A stretch of DNA of 64,000 nucleotides from Isoetes taiwanensis (taxonomy: Eukaryota; Streptophyta; Lycopodiopsida; Isoetales; Isoetaceae), in assembly GCA_021234155.1 (NCBI GenBank), contig JAJEKV010000046.1, forward strand, positions 9,987,012 to 10,051,011, written 5' to 3'. Made by a program: the position numbers and the translations under genes. Of this stretch, positions 20,924-32,689 are shown piece by piece (within the stretch, counting starts at the first letter, position 1; every line of letters begins with the position of its first letter). Under the pieces are notes generated by a model, which saw nothing but the letters and a program-made list of their open reading frames with translations, had not been told where the DNA came from and did not search any database.

Positions 20924-21132
20924 CGTGTAGTTCCCTACATGTAACTCCAAAAAGTAACCATTGCCTTGATAAATTCCAACACCATGCTCTGTCATTCTAA
21001 AGGGACTCAGATACTCGACTTCATAAGCAGAATGAAGTCGAGTATCTGAGTCCCTTTAGAATGAAAGAGCATGGTGTTGGAATTTATCAAGGCAATGGTT
21101 ACTTTTTGGAGTTACATGTAGGGAACTACACG
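20924..21132. repeat. Long near-perfect inverted repeat (101-bp arms, 7-nt loop)
   Basis: Arms 20,924-21,024 and 21,032-21,132 are reverse complements with one mismatch, separated by AAGCAGA. The right arm is open in one frame (MKEHGVGIYQGNGYFLELHV) and runs toward the Pro-rich reading frame, so the left arm looks like an inverted copy of coding or transcribed sequence. Transcription would give a hairpin RNA of about 209 nt. Confidence 0.95.
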
Positions 21133-21161
21133 AGGAAAGACCAACAAAGTTCTCAAGGTTC

Positions 21162-22074
21162 ATGTATATGCCTAAAGGTCCTTTTCCAAGCCCAATGTTA
21201 GCATTCCCAATAACAAGTCCAATAACAAGCCCAATAACAAGTCCTCAACACAGTGATACTTATAAAAGCCCAATGCAACCTCCAAGCCCATCACCTCAAA
21301 GTGGAGCCACACCTTTATAACAAATAATGTTCCTTCCTTATCCCCATATATATATCACATGTATTGAACAATAGTGTTCCTTCATATGTGCCACCTATGT
21401 TTATTGTTTCCCAACCACCTTCTAGAGATATTGATAGCACTCATGGTATTCCAACTCCATCGCCTGCATCGAGTCATAGTGTTCATCCATATTTGTCACC
21501 AACAGAGTTTCCATCTTTATCACCTATGTCGACTCCTCATGTTCCTTCATCCAATGCGCCTCCACATCTAGGTAATACTACACATGCACCTCTCATTAAT
21601 CATGCTCCTCCACTTACAATACCTCGTCCTCCACATTCGACATTTGGACATCCTCCACCTGTAGGACCCCATTATCCAGAACGTTCTCCACCTATGATAT
21701 CTCATTTTCCACCTTCTAAGAGTCCTAAACCACATGTAAATCCAAACCATGGCAGACCAAACTCACCGCAAGATAGAATGAACCATGGTAATAATAATAG
21801 AAATGGAAATGGAGGAAATGGAGGTCCAGGAGGTAATGGAGGGCCTAGACAAGCGGGTGGGGCTAGAGGTCCAGGAGGAAATGGAGGTAATGGAGGTGTC
21901 TACATAGGAGCTTCACGAAGAAATGGTATTAAAGGTAAGAATAATGGAAGAGCCAAAGGTGGAAATCCTCTAAGATCACATGGATCTAGAGGTAATTGGA
22001 GTAGAAAAACTCATCCAAGGGCTGGTAATACTTTGAGAGACAACTTACATCAGGAGAAATCATCCAAAATTTAG
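21162..22074 (+). CDS. Pro-rich then Gly/Asn/Arg-rich low-complexity protein (possibly broken)
   Basis: A 52-codon frame (21,162-21,320, MYMPKGPFPSPM, then repeated PITS units) ends in TAA. About 44 bp later a 236-codon frame (21,364-22,074) continues the same style: roughly 130 residues of Pro/Ser/His-rich sequence (HPYLSPTEFPSLSPMSTPHV), then Gly/Asn/Arg-rich repeats such as NGGNGGPGGNGGPRQAGG, and a basic tail. Similar composition suggests one gene broken by a stop or an intron. The Gly-Arg tail would suit RNA binding, but no RNA-binding domain is present. It adjoins the 101-bp hairpin and ends 230 bp before a Helitron-type terminus. A retroelement gag-like origin is another possibility. 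Confidence 0.4.
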
Positions 22075-22301
22075 TAGTAATACTCTACACTATGAGCATT
22101 AATATTCAAACTAAAGTATAACACCATTGTCATTATGTTTACTATCAAAATTATATAAGTAGATTCATATTCTATTCATTAGTATTAGTAATCTCCTCCA
22201 TGAAGGTGTAATACACGAGGAACCATCTAAAATCTCGTGATATTCCAGGAAAATAATTTAAACATACACTATTTCATCAGTTATTACTATCATAAATACT
22301 A

Positions 22302-22331
22302 CTAGTAACGGATGCCCGGCGTTGCCGGGCA
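22302..22331 (-). mobile_element. Helitron-type 3' terminus (perfect hairpin plus CTAG)
   Basis: On the minus strand a perfect 8-bp stem (TGCCCGGC-AAC-GCCGGGCA) is followed by TCCGTTA, CTAG and T. The terminal 30 bp match the copy at 7,565 with few changes, while sequence beyond differs, as is normal between Helitrons that share only a 3' end. The body must extend rightward, toward the gene-fragment cluster at 25.5-32.7 kb. No 5' end was located. Confidence 0.55.
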
Positions 22332-22939
22332 TAAGTATGTTTTTAAGTAGGTATATATGAAATTGTATATATATGCACAATACTTTGTTTTATTCAAGAG
22401 GAAGCCAAGGCAAAATAAGTTGCAGAAGATTTGAAGAAGCTCGAAGATTTGTTGTGTTACATAAGTTACATATCAATTTGATCTTCTTGTTCATAGTTCC
22501 TATAGTGGTTTGTTTTGTTCAAATATATACCTGGCTTTTTTCAGGCCAATGATGATGATATCAATGAACCTATACTAATATTTGTGACACAACATTTGTA
22601 CATAGTTTCTATAGTCCAAGTTTTATCATTACGTCAAGCAATATACAATATGTTAGTTTTCTTAATTCTATAAATGCATCCTATTCGTATGTGCCACACA
22701 TAAACATGGAAATTGGCAAGCAATGTATTCTCTTTGTTCAATACATTTGATGCGACGGGGAACATGTGGTTACAATTGGAAAAGATGAAATGGAACAAAC
22801 AAAATTGCAGTGATACAAAAAAATAACCATAGAATTCAGGGTCATGCAATTGCGATCCTCATTGTTATGTACATGTATGCACATGTTATTAGTGGCTAGT
22901 ATTGTCTACCAATGGGAACATATGAAACGTTCATGCTTT

Positions 22940-23330
22940 TAAATTTGATATGGTGCCCATACAAAGATTAAAGTACTTGTATCCCCTGGTTGCAATGTTG
23001 AGTGTTTTGTTGATATGGTGCCTAGACAAAGATTAGAGTACTTGTATCCCCTTGCCTCCAATGTGAATTAGAATAGAATGTGAATTGAGAAGTCTCTATA
23101 AGCTTTTGGGGATTAAGGTATAAATAAAAAGGAATATCATTTATTCTCATGGGCCCGTAGCTTTAAAAAGTGTGAGTCTTATAATAAAAAAGTTGTCTAT
23201 TTGTTTGGCTACCACAACCATAAGTGGTCACGTAGCTTTAAAAAGTGCGAGTCTTATAATAAAAAAGTTGTCTATTTGAGTTTAAATTAAACAATTTGGC
23301 TACCACAACCATCAGTGGTCATTTCCCGAG
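22940..23330. repeat. Two adjacent pairs of short direct repeats
   Basis: GATATGGTGCCxAxACAAAG occurs at about 22,946 and 23,013 with shared following text. A second pair, GTAGCTTTAAAAAGTGxGAG then TCTTATAATAAAAAAGTTG, occurs at about 23,157 and 23,231, each followed by TTTGGCTACCACAACCAT. Confidence 0.75.
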
Positions 23331-25500
23331 GTTCAAACAAATAATGGTCATTTTGAGTGTAATATTTATCAAAAGAAATCTACAACATTGATTGTTGTTG
23401 CATGGTTAAGGAAAAAAAAGCATCCATGATGCAATGACAAAATTAATGTTCTATTCCCATGTTACCCTACTACGCATAAAACCTAAGGGCAAAAGAATTA
23501 CTAACTATATGTTACACCAAAGGTAACATCATTTCTTGTTGTGGTTAGTTGCGCAAGGACATAGGTGCATAATTAGAACATTCAGATTTGACGGCCTAAA
23601 TTCTTTACGGGTTATTATTATATGGCGCCATTTAGAAATCGAAAGCATCTCTTAAAGCTAGTCTTTCCATGAATGAGGAGTTGAATAAGATCGAAGTTGC
23701 GAAGAAATATTAAACCGATGTACTAATTGCCTACATCCAGCGTATACCTAGTTGATAGTGTCTGCAAAATTGGCAGTTGTTGGTGCTCGCATTTCTATAA
23801 GGAGAGCGTGGCTATTAAGTAGCCTGGCCCATATTGAAGCTGTAGATACCCTCCCAAATAAGTAACTGACTATACACTATACAGAAGATCATACCATGCA
23901 TTGATGAGCTTCATCTTTTGGATGCTGGAAATTCTTTGCAGAAGAAATAGGGTCCAATCTACAGTTTCCATTCTTTGAATGAAGACATTAATTTTCTGGG
24001 TCGTTTTCATATGCTGAATATGGCTTTTGTTTTCCCTCCAGATGTACAGTACTGAGAAGCACTTGGATCTGCAAAGCATATGGTTAGGATGCGATAAGGC
24101 TCAGATACACAACTGGATATGATCTGACCTGCATTGTGTGTGCATCACGCCTAACATCTTCTTCAAGCAAATGCAACCTTTGTTGTATAAACTTCCTTTG
24201 GTCCCAAGATGGTATCTTATATTTTTGAACAGATGAAGCACCAGAGTGATTCGAATAGTGAGTGAGATACCAATAGATGTGGCTTCTTGATGTGACTTTG
24301 TGACCTCAGACATATATAATGAAAGCAAGGAAGAAAATAACAAGGTGCTGTGCACGAGGGGTTGCCCTTTGGTGTCCCGAGAGTGTGTTTTCATGGTTTC
24401 AGTTTTGTTGTTTTATGTTGGGGTTTTTTTGTTTTGTGTGGAGCTGTGTAAATGCTTTGAACACTGGGTGTCGTTTTGTTTGCAATAGCAATTGGTGTGG
24501 TAGTTGTATTTATAGGACAATAGTTGGTTTTTAGAGTATTCTAGGCATATGCTGGCATATCTTTAGAATATGACACACATGAGCGAGGGTTTGCCCCCTA
24601 GGTGCAACCCCAAAATACATTTTCTAGCAAGTATCTTTGGGATAAGGTTTTCAAACATCGCTTTTACTCCATTAGAGATAATAATTTGGGACCAATGGTT
24701 CATGGAGGAGGGGTTTGATTGTCGATATGTCCTCAGAAGCAGCTAGGGCGGTGCATAAGAACCTATGACGTGCAAAGAGCCAAGGTAGTACTAGATATAA
24801 CTATCCCAGATTTTCTTGCAGCTTGGACCGCAGCCATCAACTGACATTATGGTTGTGTTTAAGCTTGGGGTTTTAAGCCAACCATAGAGCTTGAAGATCC
24901 AAAGTGGTGGGGATTCAGTTACAATTCATTGGTTTAAGATTTCATAATTGCTTTAGGAACTTTGGTTCAAATTGCTCAAAAACAAAACATTAAGAAGCTT
25001 GCATTGTTGTTGAGCTATGTGGGGTGCACAAATTCTTATCTTGTTACTAGTCTTTATCATGGGCTGGAGCAGGTTGGAGCGTCAATTTTTCCAACACGTA
25101 GCAGGGGTCTCCACCACATGTACGTTGGAGAGACCTCTATGTGTTCCCCAAAAATACATATTGGCAAAACTTGGTCAGATGTGGCATATTCCAAAGAATA
25201 TGTGGCAGTTAACATCGGGTCCAAAAGTTATAAGACGAGAATAAGATGTAAGATATGTCCACGTGAATAAATTTCTAACATTTGTCAATGTCCCCTAGGA
25301 GTTGTCTGTCAATGTCCCCTAGGAGTTGTCGTGTGGTGACAACTCTTTATTTGTGCTTGTACAATTTATGATGTTGCTATGTATAAAAGACAACGTTTTG
25401 TCCAGGGATCCAATTATGTTGTGCCACACTTAATGTCCTCTTATTTTAAGGAAAAAAATTTAGCTGGTTAGAAGGTGATCTACACATCCGAAGGCAAGCT
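23331..25500. other. Unannotated stretch with one dispersed repeat
   Basis: No recognised gene. At 24,536-24,615 there is a block (GGCATATxCTxGCATAT-TTAGAATATG...GGGTTTGCCCCCTAGG) that recurs at 29,885-29,975. A short direct repeat (TCAATGTCCCCTAGGAGTTG) occurs twice near 25,283-25,325. Confidence 0.4.
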
Positions 25501-25559
25501 AATCACCAGCCCTAAAACCTTGGCCACACAAATCTGTAGTGCCTTTATAGCCAAAAGAA

Positions 25560-26200
25560 CCATGGTAAGCAAAGCATTTCAAAGATGAATTTTCACAACT
25601 GCTTTGCAGAAGGATAACACAGGACTTGCTACCTGCAAAAGATTAGAACCATTAAACCATTCAGAACTTTAACACAGCCGCAGAATAGAGCTCCCGCAAA
25701 TCTTTCGTTATAGAGTCTAAGAAAATTTCCCCAGTGCCAAGAATGGTATGCTCACCAGATTCTTCACATTTTTTGATTGCCAATGCGTAACTCCTGCTAA
25801 TTTTTGGTAACCCGTCTGCATCTTGCTTGGGTTCAGAGGTTCAGTTGTTGTCGTTACAAGTCAAAGAGTATTGAACTGTATAAGGCCTAAAGATATACAC
25901 ATCTTCTTCTAAAAATTCTGGACAATGTGTTGCTGTTTCTATTATTGAGGCATCTACTCCTCCTATCAGCAGCCAGGGACCAGCAGGTGCTTTGCTAACG
26001 GGAATTTTGTTACGGGCCTGATTAACCCACAATTTTGTTACTTCCTTCACTGTCATATCCTCCTCACCAAATGGAGAATATCCTTCTCCCAAAATGCGCA
26101 CTGTTTGTCCTTTTTGCACAGTTTGTTTGTTCAATTTTGTTGGCTGCAGCAAACATAGCAGAAGGAATACGCTGCACCTATAGGTCCAAAAATTCGGCGG
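25560..26200 (-). pseudogene. Fragment of SNU114/EFTUD2-like spliceosomal GTPase gene
   Basis: On the minus strand, from 26,120 down: QKGQTVRILGEGYSPFGEED, MTVKEVTKLWVNQARNKIPV, PWLLIGGVDASIIETATHCP, EEDVYIFRP, then in another frame TEPLNPSK, and then KISRSYALAIKKCEESGEHT and LDSITKDLRELYS. After an intron ending TTTTGCAG (25,633) comes VASPVLSFCKAVV. These match, in order, domain II onward of the EF-2-like U5 snRNP GTPase. The protein normally drives spliceosome activation in the nucleus. At least two frameshifts and loss of the N-terminal GTPase domain and the C-terminus make this a fragment. The retained intron shows it is a DNA-level copy, not a processed one. Confidence 0.9.
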
Positions 26201-26574
26201 TAAATTTCCATCCTTGAGAAAAAAAAGGTTTTATCTAAGATGGATCATGGGTCTTACCTGAACGGATTTAGCCCTGAGATATGGAAGTTTTCACAAAATA
26301 TATGCAAGTGAAACTGGTAAACTTTTTATGAAGATTTAAGAAGCCAATGGTAGCAACAGATAAGTATAACTAATTCCTTATGCTGCAAATGATTTTGAAT
26401 CTCTCACAGCACCATTACATCATCAGTACTGACCATTTAAAGTAATATCAATTGCTCAATGCACTGCAACGTGTACAAGAGAGTTAGCTGTAACTCCATT
26501 CAAGCTTCTTCATTGCTTCTCCAGGCCATATTCACCAGAATTTTCATTTTTCTCTGGCTCAACCATTTCTTGAG

Positions 26575-26965
26575 GGTGACTATAAATGTTAGGAAACTCA
26601 AATTTGAACTTTGGACCTCACAGTACAGTTTGGTTCATTTGGAAGAGTATGGATTCATGCAGCAAGATAATATCTTCCATAGATGTCTTTGAAAGCAACA
26701 CCTTGATATTTCCTTTCCTTAGAAAACATAGAAGTGAGTTGCCACTATTTCATAATGAACAGCAGAGATATCAACTGCCCAATAACTTGAACACACTAAA
26801 GATGCAAACTTGCTTACAAGGCATAACTGGGACGGGCTTAGATGGCTCTTCCTTGGCTTCTACTGTCCAGGCAGATCCTTTATAGTTTACAATCTCTTGA
26901 GGTGGTGGAGCTAGGAAGATTGATATAAAACCCAATGATATCTCCTTCGATGTATTGTTCGCCAT
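26575..26965 (-). pseudogene. TRAUCO/ASH2-like SPRY-domain exons, downstream copy (more decayed)
   Basis: A tandem copy of the 27,040-27,545 segment. The upstream exon (about 26,965-26,830) still reads GFYINLP-like and [20 protein letters not shown] through frameshifts. The downstream exon (about 26,735-26,575) retains text for the final beta strands with several indels. The splice donor that reads CCAG|GTATG in the sister copy is CCAG|TTATG here, and the intron acceptor is deleted, so it cannot splice normally. Confidence 0.75.
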
Positions 26966-27039
26966 ATAGACATACAGGTTGTCATTTGGCTGAAGATGCT
27001 AAGAAGGCAAATAAAAGGCCAGATGTTGGTACCGTACCA

Positions 27040-27545
27040 ATCAAAGGCCATATGTATTACAGACCATGAAGAGTCAATAACGAGCACTAGACACTGGTTG
27101 CGGCGAAGGGTGACTATAAATGTTTGGAAACTCAAATTTGGACCAAAGTTAAATCTCACAGTACAGTTTGGTTCATTTGGAAGAGTATACATTGATGCAG
27201 CAGGATAATATCTTCCATAGATGTCTTTGAAAGCAACACCTTCATATTTCCCATTCCTTAGAAAACATATCTGACTTCCTGTAAAAACATTAAACAGTAT
27301 GGAAGTGAGTTGCCACTATTTGATAATGAACAACAGAGATATCAACTGCCCAATAACTTGAACACACTAAAGATGCAAAATTGCTTACAAGGCATACCTG
27401 GGACAGGCTTAGAAGGCTCTTTCTTGGCTTCTACTGTCCAGGCAGAACCTTTATAGTTTACAATCTCTTGAGGTGGTGGAGCTAGACTAGCTCCACCAGG
27501 GAGATTGATATAAAACCCAATGACATCTTCTTCGATGTATTGTTT
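27040..27545 (-). pseudogene. TRAUCO/ASH2-like SPRY-domain exons, upstream copy
   Basis: Two exons on the minus strand encode the C-terminal half of the SPRY domain of an ASH2L/TRAUCO-like subunit of COMPASS H3K4 methyltransferase complexes. Exon at about 27,545-27,398: [40 protein letters not shown], donor gtatgc. Exon from 27,278: [47 protein letters not shown]. Both are in frame and splice signals are intact. The frame then drifts into non-homologous residues and the upstream part of the protein is absent, so I call it a gene fragment. A second, more damaged copy follows downstream. Confidence 0.88.
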
Positions 27546-27599
27546 GCCATGTAGACATACAGGTTGTCATTTGGCTGAAGATGCTAAGAAGGCAAACAA

Positions 27600-30500
27600 A
27601 AGGCCAGATGTACGATTTGGCATGCACCTTTTTTTCAAGGAGAGCATTTCTCCACCTCAGCAACACCTCAGCAAGTAGCATGAATTATAATAGTTTCCAG
27701 TTCCCTGCCTTGGCACTTGCAGCATCCACAACAAACTTAATTGCATCTGGGGCTGCTCTTGACCACAGATAATACATTCAAGTTTTCAGGCCCTGCAATT
27801 GCACAATTGGAAAGTTTATCAACGAAAAATAAAGGGAACATAAACTGCAACTCATGGAATAAAATAACTCGCTTTTGACCATGTGTAAAAGTGGAGGGAT
27901 TTTAATTTACCAAAATTTTGTTGGTCCAAGTAATATTCAGGCGTTGACTTTGATCAATAAAAGCTCCATGGTCAGCAACCAGATCCACTATAGTCTGTTG
28001 TTTTATTTTCCATGTCGTCCTGCACAATAACATTCCACATGCTTATTGCTGGAGAAAGTGTGCATGATGTTTTTCTTACAAAACTTGGTGTTTCACCTAA
28101 TGCATATGTATCCCCTGCACTAATGCTACTATATCTCTACAAAGATTGATTGTTGTGTTACAAATGTACATAAATATGATGCCTGCCCAATTTAGCAGAA
28201 CATGTATAATGTGCAACTAGTCTAAGAGGACAAATATTTGCTTCTACAATTTGTGCACCGCAGCTTCTGCAACAAAACGAAAACGGAATGCAAAATAGAT
28301 AGAAGAATCATACACGTGATTAAACATAGGACCATGAATTTAGATAATCGTTTATTTTACCTGTGACAGCCTCAATGACATCTAATGCAATTGGAGTATA
28401 TTAGTTCACAGAAATAAAAAGCTGATGATGAATATAACGCTGCATTTGCATATCTAGCCCCGGTCAACCATGATTCAAAACAGAGAGAAGAACACTGTAA
28501 ATTTCCAGACCTTATTCCATTTAATCTCCATAGCGCATTCCAAAGATGTTCAGATATAAGCACCCATCTTTCTCCCTTTCAATAGTTTGTTCTAGATTGT
28601 CATAGTTCCTTGCAAAGAAGATAAAAGTTAGACAAAGAAAAAATGAAAGAAAAATGAAAAATGAGGTGAGAAATCTATCATGCCTACGAAACTGGAGCTT
28701 CCTAACTGCCTCCATTAGGCAACAAAACCCCCAAACATTCTAAAAAGAGTGCTAAATTAATAATCATCACCTGCCATTTAGAAGGTATCAAAGAACATAC
28801 ATGGTTGAAGCATGGTACTGCATATGACCATGCACATGACATTAGAAGCGGTTTAACACATTATCATCTAGATAACACAACAAATGTATTACAACAGGAA
28901 TAGCATTATCAAAAGCTAAGAAAAGCATCCCGTTAATAGATCAATCTCTGTAATCAGTCTTATGCAGGCTTTTGTGATCTATCTACAATTAATGTTGTAG
29001 AGGGCTGCAAAGAATGGAATGTAAATATCTACAATAGGCAAACTCAGGCAATCTAATACATATGCATCGATTTTAAAGCTTACACATTTTCTTGTATACA
29101 AGATTAGGTATTACTTCAACAACATTCTGGAAACAGAAGATGGCATAAATATACTACCTTAATGAAATGGCATGTTGCAGTCTTGCCAATCTGCTCCCAG
29201 CCCGTGCTGCAGCTCTTCAAATTGCAAATGAATGACACTTATGACCCGAGCAAATCCTGCAGCATCCCGCTGGAAGCCATAAATCCGATGGCCTCTTCTG
29301 CATGCCCTAAAATGTTGGAGCGAGAAGAAGGGCAAAAAATCGTGGTTACAGGACAGGGACAAGCTAAGAAGGCAGGGAGCCTTCTACCCATTTCATTCTC
29401 ATAGAAGACACGTCCAGAAGCTTGGAATCCTAAATGTACATATTGAGAAAAAATCCTAAACGTGCTCTAGATTCCTAAGTCAATTCAAGACCCAACTGAT
29501 GTCATGCCCGGACAATGGACAAGTACAAGTTTTTTTATCCAAGGATCTGAGGTTCCAGGAAGATGATTTCCCCCACTTAAAACGTGACTTCCTCATTGCT
29601 AGTTCTAGCACACTGTCACCACTTTGCAGGCTGTTTTATCATTATAGAATCGCATATCTCTCTCACCTTCCAAGCACCGGACTTCCTCATTGCTAGTTCT
29701 AGCACACTGTCACCGTTTTGCAGCCACCACTTGGACGAGACTCATCCTCGCAGGCTGTTTTATTATCCTTATAGAATCGCATATCTCAATCACCTTCGGA
29801 AGCACCGGTTAACCAGTTTCGAAATGCATGCTCAAGAACAGCCACTACCGCCAGTTTACACCCTATAGCAGGTTTTTAGCAGTCATGGCATATTCCTGGC
29901 ATATACTAGCATATACTTAGAATATGCCATAAACCCCACATAAACAAGGGCTTGCCCCCCTAGGGGCAACCCAAAAATTGTAGCAAGAAGACAATTGTAA
30001 GATAACTATGGTAATGTCTTACTTTGCCAGGTTGTTGGGATATTACGGATGCGACTTCATCACAGAAGCAGGCCATTCCTTATAAAGTTCTGTCAGCAAT
30101 TATGAAATTAGTTGAAAAGGAACATCTAGTACCTGTTATTGAGGCATGCATTAGAAAAATACCACGATCCTTGTCTACTTCTATGTTCCTTGTTCCTCCT
30201 CTACAAAACTTGCACGTACACGCCATTGCTTGCAGTGAATCAAAGGAGTTGTACCATTGTTGCATCGTTAATAATAAAATAAAAAAAGGAAAACAGAAGA
30301 AACGGTGGAAACATTATAGCTTCTAGTCAACATTCTAGGAAAAGAACATGACAATGCTCAAACATTGATTGATCTAAAGTCCCGTTCTACAGAATATGTA
30401 CCCAAGTACCCAACAAATAAGATATAAATAATTCCTGCGCTGAATATATGGATACACCACTGTAGCAAAGTAGCATTCTTATATTGCGAATCTTTCTTAA

Positions 30501-32075
30501 GTCATATACTGGTCAATCACAGCTGAAGAATTTCAAACTGGAGAAACTAAGGATGAAATAAAATACATAAGCAGACGTGGTAAGTTCGGGAACTTCCTAG
30601 ATGCTCCTTACAGAAGTACATACCAATGAAATTCTTGTTTGATGTTTGTGCAAGCTTCATGCAAAACAAATAAGTAAATTTGGATCTCAAATATGCCATA
30701 TCATTCTAATACTTTCTAGACAAAAAGCATCATAAAGCTGAAGATTTTATGCGTTGCCTCACCTCCAGGATTTAAGAAAGAGTATGCCAGCAGTCCTAAA
30801 CAATGTGGGATGCAAGGTGCATCATGCATGGATGCATGCAGCCACCGGCTACCATTGAAAATTATGCAACCCTCAAACTTCATCCACAAATGTCTGTTCC
30901 TTTCTATGCATTTTAGTAACTTGCTTTTTCTAATTTAATTATTCATCCATAGACTCCTTACTACAATTCATCTAGCATGACCAAAGTTTCTGTTTGATCT
31001 ATTTGGGTCATAGTAGGGTAAACAGGATCTTTAATCATGTACCAAAACTTACATCTTCTAGGTGGACTCTATGCGGATGAACCTTTCTGCAACGTCTTGA
31101 GAAGTCTCGCTCGAGTTATTGGTTGGTACCTATATAAAGATGGATTAGTTGGCAATAGACAAAATTTAAAAAGGTGGTATTTGACATGCGAACTTTGCAA
31201 CAACACACAAAAATTTCAATAGCACAAACATAAGGCATGTTCAAATGTAGAAAATTGAAACGAATAGACGCATATACTTACGAAGATGGCAAGATGGAAG
31301 CTCCAGCTCCAAATTGCTCATGGGTTCGCAAATTAGTGGCGCAAGAAAAATTCAACCACTACGCAGAAACATTGCTTCCATTTTTGCAGAACATGCAATG
31401 CAATTGGAACATAAGAAACCTCTGCAGGGCAAAAGATCCATAAGAAGTATTAGATTCCTTTATCCAGTGTCATTCAATATGTAGACGTTGCAGAGAGCAT
31501 CCCTTGTAAAAAGAAATAGCAAGTCCTAGTATAGAAATCCAGAAATCTTATCATAGCCCCGCAGGCATGGCAGTGGGTTCTACCAATCTATACCATGAAT
31601 TTGCTTTCTACAAACATGTCTAGAAAACGAAAAAGATCCACTGATTAAAACAATAACCAAAATCATAATGTTTAAGAGACAAATTAATTGAATAAATGGT
31701 ATAGATAATTCTCAAACCTACTGCAAACATAGTCTCAACATGAGCACTGGCAGCCAAAGCTCTTACTGTTTACACTTTATTAGATCATATATGTTCCATG
31801 GTGGGGTGGACTGTATTTAAGAATATGCCACTCTACTTTGGTAAACTGCAATGCTCTTTTAGTATCTGGGTCGAGTGTGTCAAACCACATAGCTGCATAT
31901 TAAATGGATTTGAGATGGCAAAATAAGAAGCAGCAATCCCAATCCTTAGACAAAACTGTGTTACTCCCTACTCTTGGAAAATGAAGGACATGAGACCTCT
32001 GCAGGTAGAGATCAGGCAAAAAATGGCAAACAAAGAAATCGCAAAAGGGGTGCAGTCTACTCCTGTGAAAACCCC
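27600..32075. other. Mostly unassigned sequence inside the gene-fragment cluster
   Basis: Several minus-strand patches have exon-like texture, for example about 27,775-27,690 (LWSRAAPDAIKFVVDAASAK), 28,600-28,515 and 29,400-29,160, but I cannot assign them. The dispersed block from 24.5 kb recurs at 29,885-29,975. A direct repeat (CTTCCTCATTGCTAGTTCTA then GCACACTGTCACC) occurs at about 29,588 and 29,683. Confidence 0.35.
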
Positions 32076-32079
32076 GTTG

Positions 32080-32680
32080 TTGCCAAGGTTGGTAATGAGC
32101 AAAAAAGTTATGCCCAATTTTGCGATTGCTTCCCTACAGATCTCCTTACCCCCTGCATCAAAATCATTAACCCTCAGATACATATCAGTTGAATATCAGA
32201 GAACCCAGAGGCATACCTGAGCATCATAGATGACAATAGATGCTATCACCACAGACAATCCGAATAGAGAATCTGAAAGACCCCTGCATTTTCACCAGAC
32301 AGAATTATTTCATGCTGCTATACTTGGCAAAAGAATATAGACATTCAGACTTATGAAGTTACCTGTCCAGCCCAATGGCGGTTGCAGCTGCTGTCACAAC
32401 CTATAAAAAGTGCAAAACTTCATTACTGAAGTTCTTTCTAATTTATCACGTTTAGGCCGTTGCTTACTGCAGAATGTGAAGATGACATCCCACCAGACTT
32501 GATAAGTAACCTCCAGTTAAACTCCTCTCCAGATGCAACAGCAGCGCTTCTGCTCGTTTGCCTCGGTGATTTCTTGCTGCAGGCTTTGTAACACTTGCGT
32601 GTAATATCTCTCTAAATCTGCTATCTAAGCTTGCCCATCCAACAGCACCAGAGGATGATATTACAACCTGGGGATGCGCT
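32080..32680 (-). pseudogene. Divergent PAP2/DUF212 membrane protein gene fragment
   Basis: Four minus-strand exons with proper borders carry the signature of the plant DUF212 family (annotated as acid phosphatase/vanadium haloperoxidase-related): upstream exon ending SGGMSSSHSA at 32,468 (donor gtaagc); VVTAAATAIGLD at 32,400-32,363; SLFGLSVVIASIVIYDAQ at 32,272-32,217; GVRRSVGKQSQ from 32,152. The conserved GGMxSSHSA and VxYDAxGVRxxxGKQ motifs are in order. The join between the second and third exons is out of phase, and the fourth runs into a stop near 32,110, so the copy is not functional as read. The family's role is unclear. It shares strand and intron retention with the SNU114 and ASH2 fragments. 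Confidence 0.82.
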
Positions 32681-32689
32681 CAGAGATCT

